A stretch of 22,106 bases of DNA from Deltaproteobacteria bacterium (GCA_020348625.1 CP070752.1:360335-382440), one strand, 5' to 3'. Positions 6,819 to 15,723 are shown, counted from the first letter of the stretch. Notes: generated by a model not told the origin, from the letters alone. Made by a program: numbers and translations.

Positions 6819-7049
6819 ATGCTCACAAAAGACCAAAAAGAGGCGTCATTGAAGGCTGCGCTTGCGATTGCCAAGGAATATGCCGCGAGCGGCGGGGGAA
6901 ATCAGTCTGTTAGCGTACTGGTGCGTAACCTTTATAATACGGTCAACAAGATCAAAGAGGAGATCGAGCAGGCAGAAGCACAAAAGCCGTCCCCTTCGGT
7001 AGCTACCCGGCAGCCAAGCGGAGCGCCAGTTAGGCAAGGGGGCGCCTAA
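6819..7049 (+). CDS. Small soluble helical protein, 76 residues
   Basis: The protein begins MLTKDQKEASLKAALAIAKE and contains one or two amphipathic helices, a glycine-rich break (ASGGGNQSVS) and a second helix (VLVRNLYNTVNKIKEEIEQAEAQ), followed by a Pro/Ser/Gln-rich tail. AAGAGGAGG before the ATG is a very strong ribosome site. Small proteins with this layout (helix, glycine-rich turn, V-L-x-x-L-Y-x-x-V-x-K helix) occur in many Deltaproteobacteria-type genomes without known function, as far as I recall. No catalytic motif is visible. Confidence 0.7.
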   Translation: MLTKDQKEASLKAALAIAKEYAASGGGNQSVSVLVRNLYNTVNKIKEEIEQAEAQKPSPSVATRQPSGAPVRQGGA

Positions 7050-7239
7050 CCTGCATCCCTCTGCTTATCCAAGAATATGTTTGACGCACCGGATCGTCTC
7101 GTCGGATCGGTGAAGAAGTGGCTATCGAGAACCACGGGAGATCTTCATCAAGCTAAATCAGTATGGGTCTCGGGCAAGTGCGGGCCCGGCGGAAAACAAA
7201 TCGCTCTGCCCTGTTGTGCAACCACGCCAGGAGGTAGTC

Positions 7240-9477
7240 GTGTCCGAGTGGAAGAAGACAGCGTGTGTACTTTGCGCGCAGAACTGCGGCCTTGAGGTGT
7301 TGGTTGAGGATAACCGGATGGTTAAGGTGCGCCCCGACAAAGACAATCCGCGCAGTCAAGGCTATGCATGCCGCAAGGGGCTCAACGTGGCCTTCCACCA
7401 GCACCATGCCCAGCGCTTAACCCATCCCCTTAAACGGGTGGGGGAGGGCTTCGAGAAGGTCTCGTGGGAGCAGGCCATCGGCGAGATTGCCGAAAGACTC
7501 CGCGGCATCGTGGACAAGTACGGGGCCCGTTCGTTTGCGTATATGGGTGGTGGGGGCCAGGCCTGTCACTTCGAGGCTGCCTTCGGGGTTCGTCTCTTAA
7601 GGGGGTTGGGCTCGCACTACCATTACAACGCCTTGGGGCAGGAGCTGACCGGCCATTTCTGGGCACAGGGTCGGGCCACGGGGCGTCAATATTTGTTTAC
7701 CATGCCCGATCACCACAACACGGATATGCTCCTTGCAATAGGCTGGAACGGAATGATGAGCCACCAGATGCCGCAGGCACGCAGGTTCTTGAGCCGCATG
7801 TCCAAAGATCCCAAGCGGTTGCTGGTGGTCATAGATCCGCGGCGCTCTGAGACCGCCGCAATTGCAGACATACACCTGCCTATCCGCCCGGGTACTGACG
7901 CATTGTTAACGCGGGCCATGATTGCCATTGTGCTAACTGAGGGATGGCAGGACAACGACTATATCGATCGGCACGTTACCGGATTTGACGAGGTGGCGCC
8001 GTGGTTCACCGGCTTCGATGCTCGGGCCGCAGTAAAGGTTTGCCAGTTAGACTATGAGCGGGTTCGGGAGGTCTGTCATCTCTTTGCATCTCGAAGCTCC
8101 TCCATACACGCCGATCTGGGTACTCTGATGGGCCGGCACAGCACGGCCACCAGCTATCTGCAAGTAATCCTCCTAGCCCTATGCGGGCGCATAGGGGTGC
8201 CCGGAGGAAACATCATCCCCGGCCACCTCATGCCCTTGGGCTCGCATTCCGACGAGCGGGACCAACGTACCTGGCAAACAGTGGCAACGGGGTTTCCGGC
8301 AATCATGGGTGTATTTCCGCCTAACGTCATGCCCGAAGAGATCATGAGCGATCACCCGGAGCGGCTTCGGGCGGTGCTCTGCTCCCAGTCGAACCCGCTC
8401 CGCTCATACGCAGATAGCACCGCCTATGAAACGGCATTTAAACAGCTCGATCTCTTGGTTACGGTGGAACTAGCCATGACCGAAACCGCGGTGCTTTCAC
8501 ACTATGTGCTGCCTGCACAGTCGGGCTATGAATCGTGGGACAGCGCCTTCTTCGCGTGGACGTATCCGGAAGTCTTCTTTCAGATGCGTCGGCCTATCGT
8601 AAAACCTTCGGGCGAGCAGCTCGAGGTGAGCGAGATCATGGTTCGCCTGGCCGACCGCCTGGGCCTGATACCGGAAATCCCCGATTCCCTTTATGAGGCA
8701 GCAAAACAAGAAAGGCCGAAATTCGGAATGGAGCTGATGGCCCATGCGCAGTCCGAACCCAAGGCCCTGAAGAACCTGCCCTTCGTTGTGGCCAAGACCC
8801 TAGGCCGGACAATGGGCACAGTCAACCTGGCTGCCCTCTGGGGTATCCTTCAGACGGCTCCTAAGGCCTTCTACGAAAACGCCGCACGGGCGGGATTCAA
8901 ACCCGGCCCCGGCATGGGCGAGGAGATCTTCCAGGCCATTCTCGATCACCCCGAAGGGATCTGGATCGGTCGCTGCGATCCGGAGAATAACCTGAGTTCC
9001 GTGCGCACAGAAGACGGCCTGATTAACGTGCACATCCCTGAGCTGGCTGACTGGGTCAAGAGCATTGATGCCGATTCCGAAACAAGCGCCCTTAAGGTGG
9101 ACGAAAAGTATCCCTTTGTGCTCATGGCTGGCCGGCACATGGACATGAACGCCAATACGCTTATGCGCAACCCTGCCTGGAACAAGGATCGCCGGGCATG
9201 CACACTGGCTATGAGCCCAGTGGATGCCAACGCACTAGGCCTCACGGATGGCCGGATGGTGAGAATGAGCACCGAAGCAGGGTCGGTGGACATTGAGCTG
9301 GAAGTGACCGACTCGGCCAGACCAGGCCATGTCAGCATACCGCATGGGTTTGGTCTGGACTACGACGGCCAAGTTTACGGCGCAAATGTGAACCGCCTTA
9401 CCAAGAATACCCACCGCGACAGGCTTGCGGGTACACCGCTACACCGGTACGTCCCATGCCGTGTAGACCCGGTGTAA
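7240..9477 (+). CDS. Molybdopterin oxidoreductase (DMSO reductase superfamily), orphan
   Basis: This 745-residue enzyme belongs to the bis-molybdopterin guanine dinucleotide Mo/W oxidoreductases. An N-terminal [4Fe-4S] site is formed by Cys9, Cys12, Cys16 and Cys44 (C-x2-C-x3-C-x27-C). The molybdopterin domain follows (FMGGG-like AYMGGGGQACHFE, DPRRSETAAIADIHLPIRPGTD, CGRIGVPGGNI), with a C-terminal cofactor-binding domain (AGRHMDMNANTLMRNPAWN, VDANALGLTDG, PHGFG). No twin-arginine or signal sequence is seen, so it is probably cytoplasmic. Where formate dehydrogenases or nitrate reductases carry the Cys, Sec, Ser or Asp metal ligand, this protein reads YNALGQELTGHFW (129-141), with none of them. 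No electron-transfer or membrane subunit gene is adjacent. The GTG at 7240 is chosen for its CAGGAGG site; a GTG at 7216 is in frame. Substrate unknown. Confidence 0.93.
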   Translation: MSEWKKTACVLCAQNCGLEVLVEDNRMVKVRPDKDNPRSQGYACRKGLNVAFHQHHAQRLTHPLKRVGEGFEKVSWEQAIGEIAERLRGIVDKYGARSFAYMGGGGQACHFEAAFGVRLLRGLGSHYHYNALGQELTGHFWAQGRATGRQYLFTMPDHHNTDMLLAIGWNGMMSHQMPQARRFLSRMSKDPKRLLVVIDPRRSETAAIADIHLPIRPGTDALLTRAMIAIVLTEGWQDNDYIDRHVTGFDEVAPWFTGFDARAAVKVCQLDYERVREVCHLFASRSSSIHADLGTLMGRHSTATSYLQVILLALCGRIGVPGGNIIPGHLMPLGSHSDERDQRTWQTVATGFPAIMGVFPPNVMPEEIMSDHPERLRAVLCSQSNPLRSYADSTAYETAFKQLDLLVTVELAMTETAVLSHYVLPAQSGYESWDSAFFAWTYPEVFFQMRRPIVKPSGEQLEVSEIMVRLADRLGLIPEIPDSLYEAAKQERPKFGMELMAHAQSEPKALKNLPFVVAKTLGRTMGTVNLAALWGILQTAPKAFYENAARAGFKPGPGMGEEIFQAILDHPEGIWIGRCDPENNLSSVRTEDGLINVHIPELADWVKSIDADSETSALKVDEKYPFVLMAGRHMDMNANTLMRNPAWNKDRRACTLAMSPVDANALGLTDGRMVRMSTEAGSVDIELEVTDSARPGHVSIPHGFGLDYDGQVYGANVNRLTKNTHRDRLAGTPLHRYVPCRVDPV

Positions 9478-9887
9478 TGGTTTGAATGTTGGAAATCGGC
9501 AGACCCGGTTTCAGGGCAATAATCGGTTACCAAATTGGGATAGTCGATTATTACATAACACTGCAAAACATACTCAGTTGAAATAGGCAAGACCATGAAA
9601 CCCTTCCTTTTGTTCCAAGGCTGGCGGGCTGGTTTTTTCAGCGACTTGTTTATAGGGGAGTCTTACCCCCTCCGCATTCCCCTCGACAAGCTCGGGGCTG
9701 CGGTTTCCCCCATACCCAAGTCGCGAAAAGAACAGCGCCCTCCCGCCAGTCTCTCCAGGAAGGATTTCATGGTCTCGCCGATCAGGAGAACTCATGTCAT
9801 AATAGACATCCATATTTGTCGGGACAGCTTAGTTACGGAGCTAAAACACCAATCGCATTGTGATATTAGTGGTTTTAGGATCGTATC
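9478..9887. other. Intergenic stretch of 410 bases
   Basis: No supported gene. The plus-strand frame 9595-9891 has no ribosome site and spans the palindromic repeat at 9679, so its protein-like text (LDKLGAAVSPIP) is a repeat artefact; the minus-strand frame reads SPELVEGNAEGV across the same element. No clear terminator follows the molybdopterin gene. Confidence 0.6.
9679..9697. repeat. Single copy of a widespread short palindromic repeat
   Basis: The core CCCCTCGACAAGCTCGGGG is a variant of the dispersed palindromic element best known from its false translations (LDKL, ELVEG, LSLSKG, STSSG) in many bacterial genomes. Here the plus strand gives PLDKLGA and the minus strand SPELVEG. The arms CCCC/GGGG with CGA/TCG-like interior make an imperfect stem. 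These elements are intergenic and their role is unsettled. Only one copy is visible in this window. Confidence 0.65.
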
Positions 9888-10802
9888 ATGAGCCAAAAAG
9901 TGCTACACACTGATCAGACTCGTGTCCGTACGAACGGCTTTGAGATCGCCTATGACACCTATGGAGATCCTGGGGCCGCTCCCCTGCTGCTGATCACGGG
10001 CCTTGGGGGCCAGCTCATTAACTGGGATGAAGCGTTTTGCGTTCAGCTGGTCGCACGGGGCTACCGGGTTATCCGCTTTGACAACCGGGACGTGGGATTA
10101 TCCACGAAATTCAGCGACGCAGGGGTTCCGGATATTAATCACCTGAACCTCGCACTCCAGCGAGGAGAAACAATCCAAACGCCGTATACCCTCCGCGACA
10201 TGGCAGCTGATGCTCTGGGCCTACTCGACGCCTTGAAGATCGAGTCTGCCCATGTGCTGGGCTCCTCCATGGGCGGAAGAATTGCACAGTTGATGGCCAT
10301 ATACTACCCGCATCGTGTACGCACGCTCACCTCAATCATGTCTACTATGGGGGAACCGGGCTTTCCGCCTCCTAACCCGGAGGCCCTGTCCGTGTTGCTC
10401 GAACCCGCCCCGAGTGACCGGGAGGCCTACATCGAGTCTTCCGTGCTCAGTTCCCGGGTGACCGGTGGCTCCGGTTTTTCAATTGATGAGGCACGTGTAC
10501 GAGAGCGTGCCGGACAGGCCTTTGATCGGAGCTTTAATCCCGATGGCGTCACCCGGCAATATGCAGCCCTGATGAGCGCTGGGAGCAGCAAGCACGACCT
10601 CAAATCCCTGACGGTCCCGACCTTGATCATTCACGGGAGCGAGGATCCTCTCATATCCGCGGAGGTTGCCGTTGATATGGCGAATACGATACCCGAGGCG
10701 ACACTGCTGATCATACAAGGTATGGGTCATTCGGTAATGGACATCCCCCAGATCTGGCCTCAGATCTTGGATGCGTTTACCCGGCATGCGGCAGAGAGTT
10801 AG
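9888..10802 (+). CDS. Alpha/beta hydrolase
   Basis: This 304-residue protein has the alpha/beta hydrolase fold with a readable catalytic triad: nucleophile Ser127 in GSSMGG (125-130), acid Asp253 in HGSEDPL and His281 in GMGHSVMD. The oxyanion region is LLITGLGG (34-41), and RFDNRDVGLST (63-73) is typical of esterases and haloperoxidase-like members such as the methyl esterase RdmC. No signal peptide is seen, so the enzyme is probably cytoplasmic. The substrate cannot be told. AGGA about a dozen bases before the ATG at 9888 is a weak ribosome site. The next gene starts 64 bases after its stop. Confidence 0.92.
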   Translation: MSQKVLHTDQTRVRTNGFEIAYDTYGDPGAAPLLLITGLGGQLINWDEAFCVQLVARGYRVIRFDNRDVGLSTKFSDAGVPDINHLNLALQRGETIQTPYTLRDMAADALGLLDALKIESAHVLGSSMGGRIAQLMAIYYPHRVRTLTSIMSTMGEPGFPPPNPEALSVLLEPAPSDREAYIESSVLSSRVTGGSGFSIDEARVRERAGQAFDRSFNPDGVTRQYAALMSAGSSKHDLKSLTVPTLIIHGSEDPLISAEVAVDMANTIPEATLLIIQGMGHSVMDIPQIWPQILDAFTRHAAES

Positions 10803-10866
10803 CACCGTTGACACCTGCGCTTATTCACTAGCATGCGAATCGAACTACAATAAGAGAGGGATTGCC

Positions 10867-11568
10867 ATGAAAAGGATAGTCATTGCAGACGAGATATTTG
10901 ATATGTTCCCCCAGTTCTACAGGGCGATAGTGGTGGTGAGGGATATCAACAACCAGAAATCAAACAAGAGACTCCGCAGGCTGCTCAAGGGCGAGATAGA
11001 CCGACAGATGACCATTGATGAGTCTCAGGATCCAAGAATCCTGGCATGGGATGAAGCCCACCGCAGATTCGGTTCCGATCCCGAGCGATATCCACCCTCC
11101 ATCACGTCTCTTCTGCGAAACATGAGACCGAACCAGGCGCTTCCCTTCATTAACTCCGCTGTCGCCTTGTTCAACTACATATCCTTGAAATATGTGCTGC
11201 CCTGCGGCGGAGACGACTTCTCTGTAGTCGAGGGCAATTTGGTGTTGGGGATCTCCGACGGAACGGGGCTCTTTGTCCCACTGGGAAGCGATATTAAGGA
11301 AACTCCTATCGCCGGTGAGGTCATCTACTACGATGATGCCACCAAGAATGTGATGTGTAGACGATGGAACTGGAGAAACGGCGAGATCACCAAAATAGAG
11401 GTCGATTCAAAGAATATAGTCCTAAACGTCGATTGCCTGCCGCCCATAACTCCCGAAACCGGAGATGAGGCGCGAGACGAATTGGCGGATTTGCTGAAAC
11501 AGCATTGTGACGCCCATGTCGAAACCTCTTTCCTGAATTCGAGTACGAGGGAACTTGACCTTTCGTAA
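10867..11568 (+). CDS. B3/B4 domain protein (PheT-like tRNA synthetase domain)
   Basis: This 233-residue protein looks like a stand-alone B3/B4 domain, the fold found in the beta chain of phenylalanyl-tRNA synthetase. The typical segments are present: RRFGSDPERYPPSITSLLRN (about 64-83), LPFINSAVALFNYISLKY (about 91-108), LPCGGDD, and the strand pattern LVLGISDGTGLFVPLG (about 124-139) followed by GEVIYYDDATKNVMCRRWNW. Free-standing members are proposed to act in editing or tRNA-related binding; the exact role here is unknown. The ATG at 10867 is chosen because GAGAGGG stands before it and the family begins here; the frame extends to 10771 over the hydrolase gene. It may be transcribed with that gene. 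Confidence 0.85.
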   Translation: MKRIVIADEIFDMFPQFYRAIVVVRDINNQKSNKRLRRLLKGEIDRQMTIDESQDPRILAWDEAHRRFGSDPERYPPSITSLLRNMRPNQALPFINSAVALFNYISLKYVLPCGGDDFSVVEGNLVLGISDGTGLFVPLGSDIKETPIAGEVIYYDDATKNVMCRRWNWRNGEITKIEVDSKNIVLNVDCLPPITPETGDEARDELADLLKQHCDAHVETSFLNSSTRELDLS

Positions 11569-11607
11569 GGGCGCCACTGGTGATCAGATTATGCCATCGC
11601 CTACGTA

Positions 11608-12177
11608 ATGAATTGGACTAATTCTAACACAACAACGGCAGGAATGGCTGTGGATCAACCAGAACCCAATTTGCACTATAAGTTTATGGCCCTGGGGTAC
11701 AAATTCCGGGATTTTCTGTTGCCCCGCGTGCATGTCCTTAAAGAGGCAGGTATTAGGCCAGGATTTCACGTGCTGGATTACGGCTGTGGACCCGGAAGCT
11801 ATATTGCTCCCCTCGCAAACCTGGTGGGGGAATCGGGAAAAATATACGCCCTTGATATCCATCCCCTTGCAATCCAGATGGTTCAGAAAATCGTTTTGAA
11901 GAAGGCGCTCGGAAACGTCGAAACGATCCATTCCGATTGTGCGACCGGTCTGGACGACAACCTGATCGATGTTGTTCTGCTGTACGATACATACCATGAT
12001 CTTTCTGATTCAGAGAGCGTGCTGATAGAGTTGCATCGAGTCTTAAAGCCTGGGGGCCTTTTATCCTTCAGCGATCACCATATGAAGGAACGCGAGATTT
12101 TGTCAGGGATAACGGAAACGGGCTTGTTTAGACTGTCGGAAAAAGGCAAGAAGACCTACAGTTTCCTGAGGGCTTGA
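11608..12177 (+). CDS. Class I SAM-dependent methyltransferase
   Basis: This 189-residue protein is a Rossmann-fold methyltransferase. Motif I is VLDYGCGPGSYI (55-66), motif II ends in IYALDIHP (79-86) with the acidic residue Asp83 that contacts the ribose of SAM, and the later LDDNLIDVVLLYDTYHDL and LHRVLKPGGLLSFSDHH segments match motifs IV-VI of the UbiE/Methyltransf_11 group. The substrate is unknown. No clear ribosome site precedes the ATG at 11608; ATG at 11644 or 11686 would still include the whole fold. It follows the B3/B4 gene by 39 bases and could share its transcript. Confidence 0.88.
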   Translation: MNWTNSNTTTAGMAVDQPEPNLHYKFMALGYKFRDFLLPRVHVLKEAGIRPGFHVLDYGCGPGSYIAPLANLVGESGKIYALDIHPLAIQMVQKIVLKKALGNVETIHSDCATGLDDNLIDVVLLYDTYHDLSDSESVLIELHRVLKPGGLLSFSDHHMKEREILSGITETGLFRLSEKGKKTYSFLRA

Positions 12178-12270
12178 ACAATCGTTAATGACACAATGTG
12201 CCAACGACGCCAAAGGAAATTTGCCTTTCAGAATGCATCCTCAGAGCATGGCACCGGGCAGGCGTCACCC

Positions 12271-13251
12271 TCAGTACATCAAGCCAGCATTCACCTCAAA
12301 TACCGGTTTGCCGGTTTTCAGATATGCCCGTATATTATCAATGGTCTGCTCTATGTTTAATGTCGCCGCCTGGGCTGTAAACCCGGCCACATGCGGCGAA
12401 AGGACTACGTTGGGGAGATCATGAATCGGGTATTTCGATGGATTCCGCTTATCCCCGCCCTCTTTTGGGTATTCGTACCAGACATCGATTCCAGCGCCTT
12501 TCAAGATACCGTTCTTCAGCGCCCGATACAGGCCCTCCTCATCAACAATCCCGCCCCTGCCCAAATTAACGAGGAACTTCCCTTTAAGCCCTGCCAAGAT
12601 CTCTGCGCTAAACATCCCCTTGGTCTGTGCGGTGAGAGGAAGACAGATGAATATGAGCTCGCCTTCTTGCAGGGCTTCGTCCAGATCATACGTGATTTGC
12701 TCGAAGTGTTCCAGCGCTTCGCTCACCGGCCTTTTCTTGAACCCAATCACCCTGCAGCCAAAGACATTGAGAAGTTTCGCGATTTGCTTGCCGATCTCGC
12801 CTGTGCCTAGTATCGAACAGGTCTTCCCCCGTATAGAATCCCAAGTATCCCGTATGCCTCTGTGAGCGGCAAAGCCGTGCCATCGGCACTCTTTGAGATC
12901 ATTATGATAATCGATTACCTTTCCGTAAAATGCCAAGGCCATGGCAATGCCTCGCTCAGCAACATAGGGCGCATTTCCATGAGCGTTAGAGATTTTGACG
13001 CCCTGTTCCCTTACATAATCCAAGGGTAACCCATCGACCCCGGCAAAAGGAACGAATAAGATCTCCAATCCCTGCGCTCTCCGAATCAGTTCTAGGGAAA
13101 TCCCCCCGGTTACCAGGGCATTGGCGCTTCCTAAAGCGGATTCCACTCCGTCGGGGTCGGTAACAAAATCAACGTGCTTGAATTCATGCCGCAATTCCTC
13201 AATCTTTTGAAGCCACAGCCGATTCAACCTGTTGTGAAACACGATCTTCAT
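12271..13251 (-). CDS. D-isomer-specific 2-hydroxyacid dehydrogenase
   Basis: This 326-residue NAD(P)-dependent dehydrogenase interconverts a 2-keto acid and a D-2-hydroxy acid. The nucleotide-binding loop is ILGTGEIGKQI (147-157); catalytic residues are readable as Arg232 in NLGRGGIVDE, Glu260 in GIDVWYEYP and His287 in LSPHVAG. The N-terminal substrate domain is of normal length (about 100 residues) and there is no C-terminal regulatory ACT domain, so it is not a typical SerA. The substrate could be glyoxylate, hydroxypyruvate, phosphoglycerate or another acid. GGAGG lies upstream of the ATG at 13251; the frame extends to 13377 but the extra residues are unlike the family. A TGGAAA (complement of 13327-13332) and TATAAA (complement of 13303-13308) pair with an 18-base spacer is a possible promoter. 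Confidence 0.92.
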   Translation of the reverse strand: MKIVFHNRLNRLWLQKIEELRHEFKHVDFVTDPDGVESALGSANALVTGGISLELIRRAQGLEILFVPFAGVDGLPLDYVREQGVKISNAHGNAPYVAERGIAMALAFYGKVIDYHNDLKECRWHGFAAHRGIRDTWDSIRGKTCSILGTGEIGKQIAKLLNVFGCRVIGFKKRPVSEALEHFEQITYDLDEALQEGELIFICLPLTAQTKGMFSAEILAGLKGKFLVNLGRGGIVDEEGLYRALKNGILKGAGIDVWYEYPKEGGDKRNPSKYPIHDLPNVVLSPHVAGFTAQAATLNIEQTIDNIRAYLKTGKPVFEVNAGLMY

Positions 13252-13592
13252 GTCAAATACCTCCAACAAGCCCGTCCTTGTGCAATTAGATACCCTTAAG
13301 CTTTTATACCCTTTTTGGTCGGCATCTTTCCAGCTGAAGTTGAGGCCTGGTTCACTCTTGTATGATAAGCGAAACAAGCGGCTGAAAGGGTGGATAGGCT
13401 GCCTGATGCCTTTTCCGTTTACCGCTATGAATTCTCAAATAAACTCAGGGGCCTTGTGGAGATAAGGCTCATAGAGTTGCGCTTTCCTTCCACAAACTGC
13501 AGGGCATTCAGGCACAGGCGAATAAAAAGTCATGGAAATTTCAACAGGAACTGATACTATGTAAGAGGTAAGAGAATAGAAGGGATTTTATC
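13252..13592. other. Divergent intergenic region of 341 bases
   Basis: This lies between the minus-strand dehydrogenase and the plus-strand lipoprotein gene and must hold promoters for both. Possible pairs are TGGAAA/TATAAA on the minus strand (13303-13332, spacer 18) and TGGAAA (13533-13538) / TACTAT (13555-13560, spacer 16) on the plus strand. Both are only fair matches. No gene or clear operator is seen. Confidence 0.4.
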
Positions 13593-14288
13593 GTGAAGCG
13601 AAATCTTGTACGTTTGGTGACTGCAGGGTCTCTTGTCGCGATGCTCCTCTATGGGTGTGTGTTCCGTCCTGTGGAAAAACAGGATCAAATCATCCTTCCG
13701 GATACTGGCAGGCACAGCATTGCCGTTATGCCTTTCTTGAAAGGGATGCATGAGTCAAGCGTGGATGAGGCCATTGACAGGACCCTGGATTGCCCGTTAG
13801 CCGAGCTCTGCTTTGATACCCGAGATGTCAGGAGTGGTGCAGAGGAGAACTTAACCCGTTACATGCAGGCGGCTCTTGAAGACCGGTTGGGTGAACGCAT
13901 GATTCCACTTGGAGAAACGCTCACTAGTTACGAAGGGCTTGCCAAGGATCAAACCGCGGATTCTCCCCGTTCTCTTGCCGTAAGATTGGGAAGGGAGCTG
14001 AAAGCGGATCATATTATTGCTGGAACCGTGTGGAGATACCGGGAAAGGACAGGAACAGCTCGGGCATCCACCGGCCCGGCATCCGTTGCGTTCGTGGTTT
14101 ATATCATAAACGTTACCGATGGAAGACGCCTGTGGAAGGGGAGCCACTTCGAAACCCAGAAACCCCTTTCGCAGAGTATTTTCGAGGCCCGTACCTTTTT
14201 CAAGCGGGGAGTGCGGTGGCTTACAGTCGATGAGCTAGCCCGCTATGGGATTGATGAAATCGTCGAGCAGTTTCCGTATGGACCGTAA
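13593..14288 (+). CDS. Putative lipoprotein
   Basis: This 231-residue protein starts with a lipoprotein signal: basic MKRNLVRL, a hydrophobic core and the lipobox LLYGC with Cys22 as the lipidation site, so it is probably anchored to a membrane facing the periplasm. The mature part contains IAVMPF (43-48), a glycine-rich strand LGRELKADHIIAGTVWRYRER and the strand VAFVVYIINVTDGRRLWKGSHFET. The pattern of a strand I-A-V-x-P-F followed by A-D-x-I-I-x-G-x-V resembles envelope lipoproteins of the CsgG/LpoB-like class, but I cannot name the family. The start is a GTG at 13593 with AAGGGA about ten bases upstream. It lies head-to-head with the dehydrogenase gene. Confidence 0.78.
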   Translation: MKRNLVRLVTAGSLVAMLLYGCVFRPVEKQDQIILPDTGRHSIAVMPFLKGMHESSVDEAIDRTLDCPLAELCFDTRDVRSGAEENLTRYMQAALEDRLGERMIPLGETLTSYEGLAKDQTADSPRSLAVRLGRELKADHIIAGTVWRYRERTGTARASTGPASVAFVVYIINVTDGRRLWKGSHFETQKPLSQSIFEARTFFKRGVRWLTVDELARYGIDEIVEQFPYGP

Positions 14289-14682
14289 TGTTTCCTGGGC
14301 ATACCCGGTGACGCTCCGAGGCGGGTCGGGGCACCTCAGTGAATTACAGCCCCGTGCTTGAACAGGTACTAAGCGTCGCGTGACAGATATAGTCATCTGT
14401 TCATTCAACGGATTTGGAAGCAGGCATACTTGCCTCCAGCCCACAAAAACCCGTACAGGCAAATCCAGGCATTGCACAGAGGGTGAATGGGTGAGCCTTA
14501 CCCGACACCGTGGGCCTGATGCGCCAATTTACTATCTGGCCTAAGGAGGAGAGGTAAGAACAGCAAAAAGCGCTCTGTGCTGCCGTTTAAATCAATCATT
14601 GCGGATGCCCTTGCACTGAACGAGCAACAGAACTATATTTCGCTACGATTGAGCGAATCTGCTTCTAGAAAGGAGTTTAGGC
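14289..14682. other. Intergenic stretch of 394 bases before asnA
   Basis: No supported gene. The minus-strand frame 14235-14477 overlaps the lipoprotein end and has no motif, and the plus-strand frame 14577-14795 overlaps asnA without a ribosome site. A strong promoter for asnA sits at 14611-14639. The AAGGAGGAGAGG at 14544-14555 resembles a ribosome site but no sensible frame follows it. I see no T-box elements. Confidence 0.5.
14611..14639 (+). promoter_or_regulatory. Strong sigma70-type promoter for asnA
   Basis: TTGCAC (14611-14616) and TATATT (14634-14639) are separated by exactly 17 bases; the boxes match the consensus at four and five of six positions. Transcription would start near 14646, giving a leader of about 37 bases that contains only the AAAGGAG ribosome site of asnA. 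No room for a long riboswitch or attenuator remains. Confidence 0.7.
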
Positions 14683-15723
14683 ATGAAAAAAAACCTGATT
14701 ATCCCGGACAAGTACCAAGCATTGCTCGGTCTCAAGGAAACAGAGCGGGCAATCCGTCTTATAAAGGAGTTCTTTCAGGTCAATCTAGCCTTTGAGCTGA
14801 ACCTCATGCGTGTAACAGCGCCCCTTTTTGTAAGGGCAGGCACGGGCATAAATGACGATCTGAATGGGACGGAGCTTCCCGTCTCCTTCACAATAAAGGC
14901 TATGCAGGGTACGGCTGCTGAAATAGTCCAATCACTTGCTAAGTGGAAGCGAATGATGTTGGCTGATTACGGACTCAATCACGGCGAAGGCCTGTACACC
15001 GACATGAACGCAATTCGCCCGGATGAGATACTAGACAACATGCATTCCCTGTATGTCGATCAGTGGGATTGGGAAAGGGTAATATCATCGGAGGAAAGGA
15101 ACCTCGAGTTCCTGAAAGCCATCGTCCGGAAGATATATGACGTTGTGCGGCGGACGGAAAAATATATCTGTTACCACTACAGCGAGATCCAGCCCATCCT
15201 TCCGCAAAAGATCGCTTTTGTGCACACCGAAGACCTGGAAGAGCGCTATACCGATTTAACTCCACGGGAAAGGGAAACCGAGATCTGCCGCGAACACGGT
15301 GCCGTTTTTCTCATCGGCATTGGCGGCAACCTGAAAAGCGGGGAGCCCCACGACGGTCGAGCCCCCGATTATGATGACTGGCTTACGCCCCTTCCCAACG
15401 GGCGCAAGGGGCTCAATGGCGACATTCTGGTCTATTATCCGATTCTGGATGCGGCCTATGAGCTCTCTTCTATGGGAATACGGGTAGATGCTGCCACCTT
15501 ACTGAAACAATTGGAGATAAGGGGTGAGACGAAAAGAAAGGACCTCTTGTTTCACAGGCGCTTGTTGGACGGCCAATTACCCCTTTCCGTCGGAGGCGGC
15601 ATCGGGCAGTCTCGGCTCTGCATGTTCTACCTCCGAAAGGCTCATATCGGCGAAATCCAGGCCGGTATCTGGCCCGATGATATGATAGCCGCGTGCCGCG
15701 AGAACAACATCTTCCTGCTATAG
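14683..15723 (+). CDS. asnA: Aspartate--ammonia ligase (asparagine synthetase A)
   Basis: This 346-residue cytoplasmic enzyme makes asparagine from aspartate, ammonia and ATP. It shares the class II aminoacyl-tRNA synthetase fold. Readable signatures include PLFVRAGTGINDDLNG (46-61), FTIKAMQGTAAEIVQSLAKWKR, GLYTDMNAIRPDE, SLYVDQWDWE, ETEICREHGAVFLIGIGGNL, and the motif-3-like VGGGIGQSRLCMFYLRKAHIGEIQAGIWP near the C-terminus. The length is close to the 330 residues of the E. coli enzyme. AAAGGAG is placed well before the ATG at 14683, and a good promoter stands upstream. The gene is monocistronic. AsnA uses free ammonia, so it suits a cell with ammonium available. Confidence 0.97.
   Translation: MKKNLIIPDKYQALLGLKETERAIRLIKEFFQVNLAFELNLMRVTAPLFVRAGTGINDDLNGTELPVSFTIKAMQGTAAEIVQSLAKWKRMMLADYGLNHGEGLYTDMNAIRPDEILDNMHSLYVDQWDWERVISSEERNLEFLKAIVRKIYDVVRRTEKYICYHYSEIQPILPQKIAFVHTEDLEERYTDLTPRERETEICREHGAVFLIGIGGNLKSGEPHDGRAPDYDDWLTPLPNGRKGLNGDILVYYPILDAAYELSSMGIRVDAATLLKQLEIRGETKRKDLLFHRRLLDGQLPLSVGGGIGQSRLCMFYLRKAHIGEIQAGIWPDDMIAACRENNIFLL

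Noticed and set aside
9595..9891. Plus-strand open frame of 98 codons
   Set aside because: Its text spans the palindromic repeat (LDKLGA), it lacks a ribosome site and it runs into the start of the hydrolase gene.
14577..14795. Open frame overlapping the asnA start as a leader peptide
   Set aside because: The predicted asnA transcript begins about 14646, after this frame's start, and there is no ribosome site.
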